The notes: a model not told the origin generated them from the sequence alone. A stretch of DNA of 64,000 nucleotides from Ulota crispa (GCA_963920765.1 OY987247.1:12062471-12126470), one strand, 5' to 3'. Shown: positions 23,741-35,149, numbered from the stretch's first letter. Translations and numbers: made by a program.

Positions 23741-24961
23741 ATGACAAGTGCAGCAACTTCCCACATGAAGCACATGTGGAGAGGACTTCTTGAGGAGATA
23801 CTGGTGTGCAAAGTGTTGCAATGTTTGCCCATGAAATCTTTGTGTCAATTTTGGACTATATGCAAGAATTGGAACACCTTACCAACACAAAATGACTTTG
23901 CAGCGCAGCACGCCATTGCCTCCCCAGTGGAAGAGTTTGTCCTCATCACCTTGCAATCGATGTGGTCTGCCAATTCTCTTAGAGGTTGTTTGAACGTCTT
24001 GGATGATGTAGCCATTAGTAGAGTCTTCCTCCTATCTCCTGTGAGTCACAACAACCTCCTTGCAACTTCAGCAAGGTGTGGCAACATTATTCTTGCCCGA
24101 AATAGGAAATGGAAATTTTTAACAGCTGACGGAGGCCTTTTTCTTGTATGTTGGTATGACAATAGCAATGGCCCCTCCCTTCTTGTTTGCAATCCAATAC
24201 TGATGGCTAAGAAGGTGATTCCATGGCCGTGTGAATGGTTCCAAATTCAGTGCACCTACTTTATGTTCACAAACATAGTCTCCATGGAGTATGAGATATT
24301 GGTGGACCACCACACTAATGACATGGACATTTTTGAGTTGAAGACGGGTAGATGGAAGAGAGTGGTGAACATTGGCATGTCTTCTCTTCAGAGCTGGTAC
24401 AGCAAATCCAAGTTTGTGAAATTCAAAAACATGATGTACCGGCTTTGCATTGGCTATAGGAACAATGAAAAAGTGAAGCCCTACCTCATTGGGTTTGAGA
24501 AGAAAACCGGCGTGGGTTCCATGCTTGATTTCCTTGAATTGTTCCCTGGCAACAACAAGGATTGTATGAGAACCCGTACCCTTGCATTGGTGGTGAGCCT
24601 ATGCCGACTTGAGTTGGTGGTGAGCTTGGGTCAATTGTTTTGCGTGTATAGGTTGTACCAAAAGCATGATAATTGCTTGGAGGTTTTTGAAGTCTTCCCC
24701 AAGAGACAAGAGTGGAAAAACTTTGTGAGGATGCCAAAGGCGTTGCTACATTGGATTGACTCAGATTTGGAAGTGTGGCCACGTACTCTTGAGTTCATTG
24801 GATGTGCGTCATCCATCTTATTTTGCTCACGCGTGATGGACCAATATGTGGCTTATGATTTGGCGAGCAAGTCGTGGCACCAACTCACCCACAATTGCCT
24901 TGTGGATAAGTATTTTTGCATTCCACGCACCAACTTTGGCCTCAGCCTGTGCCCTCCTTAG
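23741..24961 (+). CDS. F-box protein (F-box/kelch-associated type), 406 aa, intact array copy
   Basis: A single exon. The F-box lies near residues 15-50 (GLLEEILVCKVLQCLPMKSL, then WTICKNWNTLP). The long C-terminal part is typical of plant F-box/kelch-associated proteins, with scattered motifs such as LLVCNPIL, KTGRWKRVV, YLIGFEKKTG and YDLASKSWHQL. Such proteins bind SKP1 in an SCF complex and pick substrates for ubiquitination; the substrate is unknown. The ATG at 23741 is the first in frame. Two paralogues in the array (30126, 42206) have TGA where this copy has Trp38 and Gln298. The F-box departs from the usual LPEE start (LLEE here, LPEE at 30126), so this copy has drifted too, and its activity is not assured. 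Confidence 0.85.
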   Translation: MTSAATSHMKHMWRGLLEEILVCKVLQCLPMKSLCQFWTICKNWNTLPTQNDFAAQHAIASPVEEFVLITLQSMWSANSLRGCLNVLDDVAISRVFLLSPVSHNNLLATSARCGNIILARNRKWKFLTADGGLFLVCWYDNSNGPSLLVCNPILMAKKVIPWPCEWFQIQCTYFMFTNIVSMEYEILVDHHTNDMDIFELKTGRWKRVVNIGMSSLQSWYSKSKFVKFKNMMYRLCIGYRNNEKVKPYLIGFEKKTGVGSMLDFLELFPGNNKDCMRTRTLALVVSLCRLELVVSLGQLFCVYRLYQKHDNCLEVFEVFPKRQEWKNFVRMPKALLHWIDSDLEVWPRTLEFIGCASSILFCSRVMDQYVAYDLASKSWHQLTHNCLVDKYFCIPRTNFGLSLCPP

Positions 24962-25645
24962 CACCCATGGAAAGAATCAACCTCCTTGATTGAAAGATAG
25001 AAACTAGAGTTGTTCCCTTCTTCTAAACCACTCCACTCTTGAGTAAGTATAACATCTAACTCTCATTTTGTTTTTACGTTGTGAATACTAAGACATACGC
25101 CCTTTGTCCTTCTAACAAGCTTCAATTAAGACACATTTTTTGTACCACTAAAAAACTCTCATTTCCTCATTTCAAACATTGAGAAAGTGTTTGCCAGGTT
25201 CAATGATTTCATGGGGGGCAAGTTAAGCAATTAGAGCGCAGTTATTTCCTAGCAAGTTTGGCTTTGCCCATATGAGGTACCATTGTTGCTACTAATCTTT
25301 GAATCATCAATCATTAATGAGGAACTGGCACCATGCACAAATATGGTACTTTTTGCATGGACTTTGGGTGCCAAAACAAAGACTCCCTAGTTGAAAATTT
25401 TGCATACACTTGGTACATGATATAATGGTTTTAGAATGCATGTGCCACTAGCACAAGAACTAAAAACACAATGAATCCTTAGCAAGGAAGCTTATTGGAC
25501 ATTCTTAGAGGGACAAAGGAAGTACCACTTTTTGTGAAGGCATTGGTTTATTGCATTAACCCTCAAACACCTTTATGTCATTTATATGGTCTTTACAACT
25601 CTTGATTGACTAGTTGATCTTTTCCATTGTTCTCTTTGCCATTTC
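24962..25645. other. 3' flank of the F-box gene, duplicated
   Basis: This aligns with 31374-32040 and, for its first 70 bases, with 43445-43520. Shared phrases include GCACCATGCACAAATAT, TTTTTGCATGG and AAACACAATGAATCCTT. From about 25540 on it corresponds to FAX intron 2. No gene is seen. Confidence 0.6.
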
Positions 25646-25724
25646 TTAACCCTTGAGCGCCTAGGATTATGAAGAAAGACAAAAATGCGTACCAAAATAG
25701 TCTGCTTGGGCGCTTAGGGGTCAA
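25646..25724. mobile_element. Very short TTAA MITE, 79 bp
   Basis: TTAA then CCCTTGAGCGCCTAGG on the left faces CTTGGGCGCTTAGGGG then TCAA on the right; the right TTAA carries one substitution. The paralogues at 15570 and 32060 lack the insertion. Confidence 0.7.
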
Positions 25725-25850
25725 GCCTTCTACACATGGTTTTTCTGTTTTCTTTGGTGCAAAATCATGCTTATTCAAAAGCACTTACAGGACTAAAAAT
25801 GTGATTAATTTGAGTGGTTTTTATTGTTTGTTGTTTTTGTCACTTTATAG

Positions 25851-26330
25851 GAGTGTCAGGTCTATTGTTGTTAATCATGGGATCTCAGTACATGGAATTT
25901 GGGAAGGTGTTTCCAACAGAAGTTGTATTGCTGTTCTCCTTGGTTATGTCACATAACATTCAATAGCCTGAAGAGAGGCTACCTTTCCCTCTCTTCAGGT
26001 ATCATCCACAAACTTCATCCTGAAAAGAAAAAAGAAAAAAGGTTTTTTTAATTAAAAAAATTATTTTTAATTAATTATTTTTGACATGGCTAGCCCCCAC
26101 ATCAACGTATGTGCACTAAATTGAGCCTCTTTTTCATAAACTCTTTGACAAATTCAACCAAGTATCCTCTTAGCTACTTATTGGTGTGGAATATTCCACA
26201 CTCTTTAGTTGGAGGGAGGGTAGGCCTGCTAAGTGCTTCTGAATGTTATGTCAGAAAGATATGTTCATGGAATTATCCAGACTTCTCGCACTTAGCCCAA
26301 GCTCCTGATGGAGCAAGACCTCTTGTATAG
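25851..26330 (+). pseudogene. FAX last-exon fragment, copy B, interrupted by a MITE
   Basis: After an intact acceptor (TTTATAG) the sequence matches FAX exon 3, encoding VSGLLLLIMGSQYMEFGKVF. At 25951 a 299-bp MITE interrupts it. The exon resumes at 26254 (ATATGTTCATGGAATTATC). Exons 1 and 2 are absent, and the stop region reads CTTAGCCC. This is the most diverged of the two FAX fragments and cannot encode a protein. Confidence 0.85.
25952..26250. mobile_element. MITE with CATAACATT ends and 3-bp target duplication
   Basis: The ends are CATAACATTCA and TGAATGTTATG, flanked by TCA on both sides. The intact FAX exon at 15711 shows a single TCA at this point, which confirms the insertion. A second family member lies at 54607-54859. 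Confidence 0.85.
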
Positions 26331-26333
26331 TAC

Positions 26334-26856
26334 CCTAAAGAAAGAGTACATAAGTCCCTCTTATGGGATTATGTATTATAAATAAGTTAGTTTTTGGCAA
26401 AGTGAACATATTATCTTGTTTAAAGGTACATACTTAATCACAAGGTATGAGTCAAATATCAAAAACTAATTTTCATTAAAAATATATATATTTTACTAAA
26501 TTGGTCATGATCACCCTAACATTAAAACCTCTATAGAAGGAATTTTGAAACTTTTTGGAAATGTTTATTTGAAAGTAAGATGTGCGTATGGATATTTCTT
26601 ACATATCCGTGGAATTAAATCTAAAAAATTCATGACTAATGTGTTTTAATTAGTTACCATGTAAAACCAAGAATCTTAATCAAAATAATTCACCATAAAT
26701 AGGATTATAATTTTTAGTAATTGAAATTTGGTATGCTTGACCAAGATTGCATGAGGAGAACATACCAACAATGTGAGAATAAAATGCCCATTATATTATT
26801 TAATGTACTAACTTCTTTGAATCCCATAAAAAGGATTTATGTACTCTTTCTTTCAG
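26334..26856. mobile_element. Inverted-repeat element, 523 bp
   Basis: About 35 bp at each end form an inverted repeat: CTAAAGAAAGAGTACATAAG on the left and TTATGTACTCTTTCTTTCAG on the right. It interrupts the 3' flank of the FAX fragment, which resumes as GTAGATTTCTTTAGAACC. The interior resembles the right arm of the fold-back at 62651-63387 (AAAACCAAGAATC versus AAAACCATGATTA). Confidence 0.7.
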
Positions 26857-27041
26857 TTAGTATATAGTATAGTAGATTTCTTTAGAACCTAGTGTTATTT
26901 CTGAGACCACTTTGCAAAAATTCTAATGCTTACATATAGTCACTTTACTGCTTTTTTGTTTCCATTGCCTAAAAAATAGAACTTTCACATTTTGACAATG
27001 AATACTTTTTAATAATTGGTCATGTTATGCTTTGTGTTGAT

Positions 27042-27283
27042 TTAACCCCTAAAAGATGTTGCCTACCAAAAGTGTTGGCAACATTCATACAAGGACCAAT
27101 TAGTACTTGAAAAAAAGACTTTGTGACAAATGTAAAATAATCTCCAAAATATTCTAGGTAATCAGCTGTATATATATGACTTGGTTTAAAATTTATAGCT
27201 CCAATAGAATTCATGTGTTACCTAAATACCCCACCCATATACATGAGAGCATATAGAATACATCAGCATCCTTTAAGGGTTAA
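27042..27283. mobile_element. TTAA MITE (piggyBac-like), 242 bp
   Basis: TTAA then CCCCTAAAAGATGTTGCC on the left; GCATCCTTTAAGGG then TTAA on the right. The left junction splits a TTTAAAG sequence that is uninterrupted in the FAX 3' flank copies at about 16070 and 32550, giving an empty site for the left edge. Its right TTAA is shared with the next element. Confidence 0.75.
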
Positions 27284-27692
27284 TCCTTTAACAACCATGG
27301 TCAATTCTGGGGGTGGGCAATCCTTTGTATGGTCATTTGGAGGAAATTTTAGGGTTATTAGATATAGATGTCTACCATAGATCTGACAATACAGATGGAA
27401 ATATCTAGCAAGGTTTAGTGTTATGCATCATGTATTATGCTCACTCTTTAGTTTTTATGACCATCTTTTTGCATTCATTGATGTATTTTCAGTCGGTATT
27501 CTTTTAGTTTTTTCAACCCTTTGGCTACATGCCGCCTCAAATTGGCCTGGTTATTGTCTTGAACTCTTCACTTTCCAAATCCCCAGACCCATCCCCTTTG
27601 CCACGTCATCAAATTCCTTGACATGCTCTCTCTACAAACTGAAAAGAGTCAAAATTGACTAGGAATTGGTCGACCGGTCGTTAAAGGGTTAT
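27280..27692. mobile_element. Second TTAA element abutting the first
   Basis: TTAA then TCCTTTAACAACCATGGTC on the left; GACCGGTCGTTAAAGGG then TTAT on the right. The two elements sit back to back and share one TTAA. Confidence 0.6.
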
Positions 27693-27775
27693 TCCCTAAA
27701 GGACCAACCCCCTTTTGTTAGCAACATAGCAATTTTGGGCAAGTACCTGTGATTGCTTTGCTCATTAAAAAAAAT

Positions 27776-28091
27776 AGGACAATTTCATGGATACCCCTAA
27801 AGTTTGCAATATTTTCATAGATACCCCTACTTTTCACAGGTTGCACAAATATCCTTGGACCATAAATTTCAAGCTTTTATAAAATTGTGCATGCCACTTC
27901 TTTTGCCCTTGTGTGTGCCCATTGCTTCTTTACTCTCCTTAGTTTTAACATTGGTCACGAAAGAAATAACATGCGTAACACTACAAACGCCTGAATATTT
28001 TGGTCCCCGGATATTTGAGTAAATTCTGAAAAAATCAGGGGTATCTATGTAAATATTGCAAACTTCAAGTGTATCCATAAAAAAATTCCCT
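27776..28091. mobile_element. MITE with AAGGGAAAATTTCATG ends, copy 2 of 3
   Basis: This aligns end to end with 21370-21711 and 39795-40101 (GATACCCCTAAAGTTTGC, GGGGTATCTATGTAAATATT). It marks the start of the second F-box segment. Confidence 0.7.
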
Positions 28092-28199
28092 TATTATTGT
28101 TACCTTGATTTAGTAAAAAGACTAGAACTTTTCCACCCTAGCTAGCCCCACATAAACATATGTGCACTAAACTGAGCCCTCCGCAACCACTGATGCTGT

Positions 28200-28660
28200 C
28201 TCTTTCTGTCCCCTTCCCCCAAACCCCCCAAACCCTAATTTGCTCCCCAAACCCTAATTTGCTCCCCGTTGTTGCAGTATCAGCAGCTCTGTGATCGCTC
28301 TTCCCTCTCGTCTTTGGTCAACTCACTTCAAAGTCGGGATGCTTTCTCCAGCGGCCGTTTCTGCTTTTGTCTGTCCAGGTGCTCTTCTCCGCGCTCTTCT
28401 CTTTGCTCGTTTCTTAGTTGGAGCGCACTGGCTTGGCTTTTGGTGTATGAAGCCCGCTGAACGCAATGAAAGCATTGAGCGTTGGCGTACTGCATTGCAA
28501 TATTGTTTTAAATAAATGAAATTCCTATCGTCCTTAAGTATATTGCTGGTTGGTGGTGTGAATGCAGTTGTTCACGCGAGAGCTTGGTTTATCTGTTTTC
28601 AAGTAGCGTGTGTTAAAGGGGCTGATTACTGGCATTCAATTAGTTTCGACTCCTAGTTAA
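28200..28660 (+). other. GC-richer block with telo-boxes and a short frame, found only in segment B
   Basis: Segments A and C have about 200 bp of different, AT-rich sequence at this point. The block opens with two AAACCCTAATTTGCTCCCC units and a GTTGTTGCAG acceptor-like site. An ATG at 28339 starts a 58-codon frame beginning MLSPAAVSAFVCPGALLRAL and ending at TAA 28513-28515. The codons look more gene-like than the surroundings, but I recognise no domain. It could be a captured exon. Confidence 0.3.
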
Positions 28661-30125
28661 GGAGTGTGTGATCGTTATATGATAACGATTTGAAGGTCTT
28701 GACCTTCGACGGACGGCAGGAATCAATCGGAGACGGTATGTGATAGTACAAAGGTGCAGCATGTGCGATATTACACAGGTGCTTGTGATTAGGGTTTAAA
28801 TATTCCAGCTACCTAGCTATACCGCAAGGCCCGCAGGGCCTTGGTTGCGACCAACAATCAAGAGGAGAGACAATGTTATTTGATGGTGAAGCTGGCTACA
28901 GAAAGAAAGGGGCTCTACTTTAATAAATTTATCACCTTTTGCTTCATGTTGCTGATTAGTTAACTTAGCCCCGTCCTGAACCCCTGGAGCAATTCAGCAC
29001 TTGGAGGACCAAGTGGGAGCCAGGGTTCTAGTCATTCTTCAACTTCAATTGCAGGCAAGTGAAAATCCTTTTGAATGGGAATCCTAAACCCAATGTTGCT
29101 TTTTTTTGCAAGATGTTTTGGAATGGCCCTCACTATTTCTAATCCAAGGTTGGTTGCACTAGGCTGCACTTGCTCTTAAGTTGTCGCTAGTGGCACCCAT
29201 GGCGGTTTTGAGTTTAAGGCAATCTACTCAAGGTTTAAGATTAGGGTTTAGGATACGTGTTTATGTTGGGATTGTCTGTATCTTACCCATTTGCCTAGTC
29301 TAATTGTTTTTCTCTTGTTGTGTGTGCTTGTTTTAAAGGTTGAATAGAGCGTTTGGTTGGTGTAAGAGCCGGTCTTGGGGTTTAACTGGCAACCTACTTA
29401 GTGAAGCACAAGCACCACAACTTGGATGCTTTGTAGGTTTGTTTGTATGAAGATGGTGGTCTTGTGAGTCTTGTGATGCCTTTGTTTCTTGTTTTTTTAT
29501 ATTGCACATAGTTTTACTTGATGTGATTGGATTGTTGAACAAGTATTGAACAAGTAGAGAACTCCTTGTCTGACAAAGTAGCCATGTTAAATCCTAAAAT
29601 TGACTAGGTCATCACGGAGCCTCGTGCCTAATTTGGGCCTCCAGCGCATTTGGGATCTCTAAACATTCCCACTTGAAGGAAGTTTCTCTCTTGATTGATG
29701 CCAATGATGAGGATATGCTTGTTGTGTCCGGATTGGAGTGCATGAGAATGTCACCACAATACCAAGGTAGTTTGTGCCTGTGAGATTGGGTGGGTGGTTT
29801 GCATGGCTAGAAGGTCATGGTAATTGTTCCTTTGCATGGTCAAACATCATGATATTGTAATTGTTCCCTCATTTGGGCAATGATATTTACTTTTATAAGC
29901 AAGGATTGGAGCTTGTCAGTAGTAGTGTAAAACAACAGGTTGTTGAAGTTGGCAGATGCAATAAATAGCTATGCTTGTGGAGAGCTGTTGTTGAATTGAA
30001 CCCTAGTTCTTGCATGTCATAACTTTTGACATTTGTTGTTCTTGTGCAAAGGCTGTCTTTCACCAAAGGTTGTGCAAATTTGTTGTTGAAGAAGAAATTG
30101 AAGCTAAAAAAGAGAAGCAATCATG
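28661..30125. other. Upstream flank of F-box pseudogene B
   Basis: This aligns with 22080-23740 and 40430-42205. Apart from the F-box unit promoter side, no gene is seen. Confidence 0.6.
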
Positions 30126-31373
30126 ATGACAAGCATAGCAGCTCTCCGCATGGAGGACATGTGGAGAGGACTTCCTGAGGAGATATTGGTATCCAATGTA
30201 TTGCCACATTTGCCCATGGCATCTTTGTGCCGCTTTTGAGCTGTATGCAAGAATTGGAACTCCTTGCCAACGCAAAGTAACTTTGTAACACAACATGCCC
30301 TTGCCTCTCCGGTAGAAGAAGAGTTTGTCCTCATCATCTTTGCAGAAGAGTTTGTCCGCATCACCTTGCAATCAATGCAACCTACCAATTCTCTTAGAGA
30401 TTGTTGGAATGTCTTGGATGTGGCCAATGACAGCATTCTTGCCCGGAGTAAGAAATTGCTAGCAGCCGATGGAGGCCTTCTCCTTGTATTTTTGTTTGGA
30501 GATGGCAATGGCCGCTCTCTTATTGTTTGCAATCCAATTTTAAAGATTGTGAAGGTCATTCCATCGCCGTTGGGTACATGGTTCCATTACTGCATCGATG
30601 TAGTTATGTTCACAGACTCAATCTTCATGGAGTACTCGATATTGATGTTTCATCCAATGGAGTATCACTATCAAACCAAGTACATGGATGTTTTTGAATC
30701 AAAGACTGGCAGATGGAGGAGAGTGGTGAACACTAGCATGCGTGCTTCTCCTGGGAGATGGTACAAAAGATCCAAGTTTGTGAAGTTCAAGAACGCTCTG
30801 TACCAACTTTGCAATGGCAGTAAGAATGATGAAGATGAGAAGCCCTACTTGATGGAGTTTGACAAGTCGACGGGCATAGGTTCCATACTTGATTTTCTTG
30901 AATTGTTTCCTGGCCACAGGGATTGCGCGAGAGCCCATACCTTTGAACTGGTGGTGAGCTTGGGCTGATTGTTTTGCGTGTATAGGCCGCGGCGGAAGGA
31001 GAACCGGAATACGAAACATGATGATGATTGCTTGGAGGTTTTTGAAATCTTCTTAGAGCGACACAAGTGGGAAAGCTTTGTGAGGATGCCAAAGGCGTTG
31101 CTACATTGGCTTGATGGCAATGATTTCAACTTGTACGCGGATTTGGAAAAGGGGCTGATCCCCTTCTTACCATACCAGCGAGACATTGTTGACCCCATTG
31201 GGTGTGCTTCATCCATCTTGTTTTGCTCAAGCGTGGTGGGCCGGTTTGTGGCTTATGATTTGGCGAGCAAATCGTGGCACCAATTCTCCCACAGTTGCCC
31301 CCCACACCTATACAAGCAACCAAGTCTATTCATTCCACACACCAACTTTGGCCCTAGCCTGTGCCCTCCTTAG
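30126..31373 (+). pseudogene. F-box gene copy B with two in-frame TGA codons
   Basis: The reading frame runs from ATG 30126 to TAG 31371-31373 without any frameshift. It is broken only by TGA at 30237-30239 (the position of Trp38 in the intact copy) and TGA at 30966-30968 (the position of Gln298). The F-box is well formed up to the first stop (LPEEILVSNVLPHLPMASLC). After the second stop it reads LFCVYRPRRKENR and ends like the intact gene (NFGPSLCPP). Either it is a recent pseudogene or a truncated product starting after the first stop is made. Both TGA codons are shared with copy C. Confidence 0.85.
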
Positions 31374-32191
31374 CGCCCATGGAAAGAATTAACCCTCTTG
31401 ATTGAAAGTTAGGAACTGTAGTTGTTCCCTTCTTTCTAAACGCTCCACTCCAAAGTAAGTAAAACGCCAAATTCTCATTTTGTGTTTTTTATGTTGTGAA
31501 GACTAAGACATACTCCCTCTGACCCTCCAAAAAGAAGCTCCAATTCAAATATATTTCCTATACCACTAAAAAGCTCCATTTTGCTCATATCAAACATTGA
31601 GAAAGTGTTTGCCATGTTCAATGATCTCATGGGAGGCAAGTTAAGCAATTAGAGAGTTTTCATTTCCTAGCAAGTTTGGGTTTGCCCATATGAGGTACCA
31701 TAGTTACTACTAATCTTGGAATCATCAATCATTAATGAGGAACTAGCACCATGCACAAATATAGTACTTTTTGCATGGAATTTGGGTGCTCAAATAGTGA
31801 CACCAAAGTTGGAAATTTTGCATACATTTGATACATGATATAATGGTTCTAGAATGCATGTGCCACTAGCACAAGGATTAAAAACACAATGAATCCTTTG
31901 CAAGGAAGCTTTTTGGACGTTCTTAGAGGGACAGAGGAAGTACCACTTTTTGTGAAGGCATTGGTTTATGGCACTACCCTAATACACCTTTATGTCTTTT
32001 GCATGCTCTTTATAACTCTTCTCTGACTAGTTGATATTTTCCATTTTTCTCTCCACCATTTCCTATGTCTTCTTACACGTGGTGTTGTTAGTTTTCTTTG
32101 TTTCAAAAACATGCTTATTCAAATGTTCTTACGATACTAGAAATTGTGATTAATTCCGGTGTTTTTTTTTGTTGTTGTTGTCACTTTGCAG

Positions 32192-32812
32192 GAGTGTCAG
32201 GTCTGCTGTTGTTCATCATGGGATCTCGGTACATGGAATCTGGAAAAGTGTTTCCAGCAGGAGTTATGTCGTTGTTCTCTTTTGTTTTGTCAGGAGGATA
32301 TGTTCATGGAATCATGCGGACTTCTCACACTCAGCCCAAGCCCCTAATGGAGCAAGACTTCTTGTACTGTACAGTAATAGTAGATTTCTTAGATTCCAAT
32401 GTTATTTTTAAGACTACTTTGCAAAAAATTCTAGTGTTTACATACACTTGCTTTTTTGTTTCCGTTGCTTGAAAAGGAGAACTTTCACATTTCAATCATG
32501 AATTTTCTTTGCAGTTGGTCGTGTTGTGCTCTGTGTTGATTTAAAGTCCCAGCTTTGTATTGAAACGTACATAGATTTTCTAGGATTACTGTTTCAACTG
32601 TGCTGTTTTTGTGAAGATTGCAGTAAGAAATCAACTATGAAAATACTCTTTGCCAAGTTACAAAGCGATTTCAGGAAGAACAAATGTACTGATTTTCTTT
32701 AAATTTTTTGCTTGTTTTGGAACGTATGAGAAAAGTTTGAAGTTACTCATAGCTTACATTGATCAGAAGTAGATTTTAGCTTTTTTGTTTTGTCTGCAGG
32801 AATGTAGCATTT
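32192..32812 (+). pseudogene. FAX last-exon fragment, copy C, with 3' flank
   Basis: This is nearly identical to FAX exon 3 from the acceptor (CACTTTGCAG) to HGIMRTSHT, but the stop codon is CAG here, not TAG. Exons 1 and 2 are missing. The 3' flank from about 32470 to 32750 is almost unchanged from 15990-16280. Without a start region it should be silent, unless it is transcribed from upstream. Confidence 0.85.
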
Positions 32813-33076
32813 TTAACCCTTGAACGACCCAGCGTGCCGCTATGGCCAATACAAGAGGTTTTTTGCATATTCCATGAGGTTCAAGTTTGCAGATTTGGCT
32901 AGGGTTTGGAGAAGTCTCTACCAACACCGTCTTGGATAATCTAGGGTAGTGGACGCTTTCATGAGATCATGATGCAAAGATTAGCAAGCGCTTGTATTGC
33001 TCGTAGGCTACGGTGTATGTATATTCTTGAGAGATCTGTGAATCCGGAGGATTATTGAGTTCAGGGTTGCATTCAG

Positions 33077-33679
33077 CATCAAAACATGCATGACCGTATT
33101 TTTGAAGGATTTCTGATGAGAAGGGCTTTTGAGATTTCATTTTCAACGACGTCAGTCTTTGGTGGCATCCGACCTTTGTTCTTGGAAGTTGATCATGTGG
33201 ATTTCAGAACTCCGGTAAGCATTCCTATTCCTACTTCATTTTCTTAGTGGTTTATGAATAGTCCCCTTTCATTTCCAAATCTTTCTTTGAGTTTATGTAT
33301 TTTTGCATTTGTCTTTGCACTATTATGTTACTTGCCTGAATTCCTTCAAACTGGTTTTAACGGAAAGTGCTGTAAATGTGACTTTGAGAAAGAGGAAACT
33401 GAATCTAAGAAGCTCAAGCAATAGAGCTTGCACTCTATTGAATAAAAGTTGCTCTTTTGAAGAACCCAAGCTGAATGAGAACATGTGTAGACAAAGCACC
33501 ACTCCCAAAGCAGTTTTTTCGTCATCTAGGATATGAAAGTCGAAGCATGTTTCTCATCCTTTTGTCATCTTCCCTGAAAATCTTGTATACTGTACAGGGA
33601 AACAGAGAACCTGGAGCAACCACGCATGCATGTCGAAGTGATAGCCCATGTCACTCAACCAGAATTGAGGTCCAGCAAG
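33077..33679 (+). pseudogene. Acyl-CoA thioesterase (hotdog, ACOT9-like) gene fragment
   Basis: Two exons with good splice sites. Exon 33077-33214 encodes HQNMHDRIFEGFLMRRAFEI, then SFSTTSVFGGIRPLFLEVDH and VDFRTP, ending at a GTAAGC donor. Exon 33598-33679 encodes ETENLEQPRMHVEVIAHVTQ then PELRSSK. These match the hotdog domain of plant acyl-CoA thioesterases, in which GRIFGGFLMR and a VEVVAHVT-type strand are usual. The GG of that motif is EG here. The segment expected between these exons, and the N- and C-terminal parts, were not found. A TTAA MITE lies just after the second exon. This is a fragment, probably carried by the surrounding element. Confidence 0.75.
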
Positions 33680-33705
33680 GTAATATTCATTCACGCTACT
33701 TCACC

Positions 33706-33948
33706 TTAACCCGTAAAGGACCAAGCAGCCCTTTGCGACCAGTACAATATGGAGTATTTTTCTTGTATTTGGAGTGCATCCACACCTTTATTACATTTGA
33801 GATCAATAGAGAAGTTAGAGTATAGATCAATGTTGTTCTAATGAGGTAGTCAAGATCTCAAATTAAAAAAATTTGTTGGTAGCAAATGCCAATTATACAG
33901 CACTGTATATACTATGTATTATAGTAACTTGGTCCTTTAAGGGTTTAA
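33706..33948. mobile_element. TTAA MITE (piggyBac-like), 243 bp
   Basis: TTAA then CCCGTAAAGGACCAAGCAG on the left; AACTTGGTCCTTTAAGGGT then TTAA on the right. The terminal repeats agree over about 18 bp. It is internally similar to 4922-5149 and 12648-13282. Confidence 0.85.
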
Positions 33949-33984
33949 GAGTCTATTCGTTTTCTCCCAACCTGAAAAAATCTC

Positions 33985-34233
33985 TTAACCCCTGAGCGAC
34001 CCAGGATCTCAAAATGGGGCGCTCAGAAATGAAAAAGTTCTTGTTTGACTTGTTATAATCTTTCTATAGGTACGGTCAAATCATTTGTCCTTTTCCCTAT
34101 ACTTTGGAACTTGTCTCACCCATCATTCAATACGGTTAGATTTTGTGTATCTTGTTTGTGATGACAATTTGATTGAATTGAGTGTGAATGGGTCTAGATT
34201 TTGATGAATATGGGCTGGGCGCTCACGGGTTAA
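33985..34233. mobile_element. TTAA MITE (piggyBac-like), 249 bp
   Basis: TTAA then CCCCTGAGCGACCCAGG on the left; GGGCTGGGCGCTCACGGG then TTAA on the right. It lies 36 bp after the previous element, inside the 5.45-kb insertion. Confidence 0.8.
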
Positions 34234-35149
34234 TTCTGACTCAGCACCACGGCTTATGTATACGTATCATTCTACATTTGCATTCCAATTCCTTTTGTTG
34301 CAGGAGTGGCTTCATTTTTTGTGAATTGCTGTGTTTTTCCAGGTTGGTAGGTGTCGAATACAATTTACTTCACATCTTCTCTTGACCACCAGTGCTCGGA
34401 ACCTGATGTGGATTGTGCTGTGAGCCATGTGCTTCTTGCTACTGAATAAAATGCCTGGACACCTTGCACGCTTCGATTCTGAACCATATTGTCCACCAAC
34501 CAGCTATTGTGTAAAATGTAAAAGGGATGGTCTGAGCCTAGTCTTGCTTTAGATTAATCTTTATGTTGAATTGCTCCACAAAGTGTTACGTAGTTCATAA
34601 ATGACTTTAAAGTATGTTCACACTTGGTGTTAGGAGGGGTATTAGCAAAGGAAAATTAGATGTATTTGAACCCACCTTTTGGATACATTCATATTGATAA
34701 TATCCCTCCGAACATCAAGTGTGAACATACCCTTAGGGAGGAATCTCACTTTGTGCAAGGGCTTCTTGGATCTTATATGATATTACCACTCTTTTGAACA
34801 CCTTTTCAAGTGCGTGTACCTGGCTCACTGGTGTGTCTTTAGATTTGTCATTTGTATATTTCTGACAACTAATTGACCCTCAGATTCTCGTTTACATAGA
34901 AAACAGCTGTTGAGGTAACAATGATTTGCTAAGGGTTATTCTAGAACCACAAATCACACACGTAGTACTGTTGCCACAATGTAATAATTCCAAATTCATT
35001 AACAAAGTCAAAGGCCGTGGCACAGACATTTGAGACTCTTATAAATTCTATAAAAATAAAAGCGCACTTATGAGGAATATGGGGCTGTGCAAATCGAAAG
35101 GTGCGGGACATGGCTCTATCACTGCTCAATAGCACAGGCGTATGCTGTC

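Noticed and set aside
30237-30968. UGA recoded as selenocysteine in the F-box copies
   Set aside because: Land plants lack the selenocysteine machinery, the intact copy has Trp and Gln at these sites, and no insertion element is visible.
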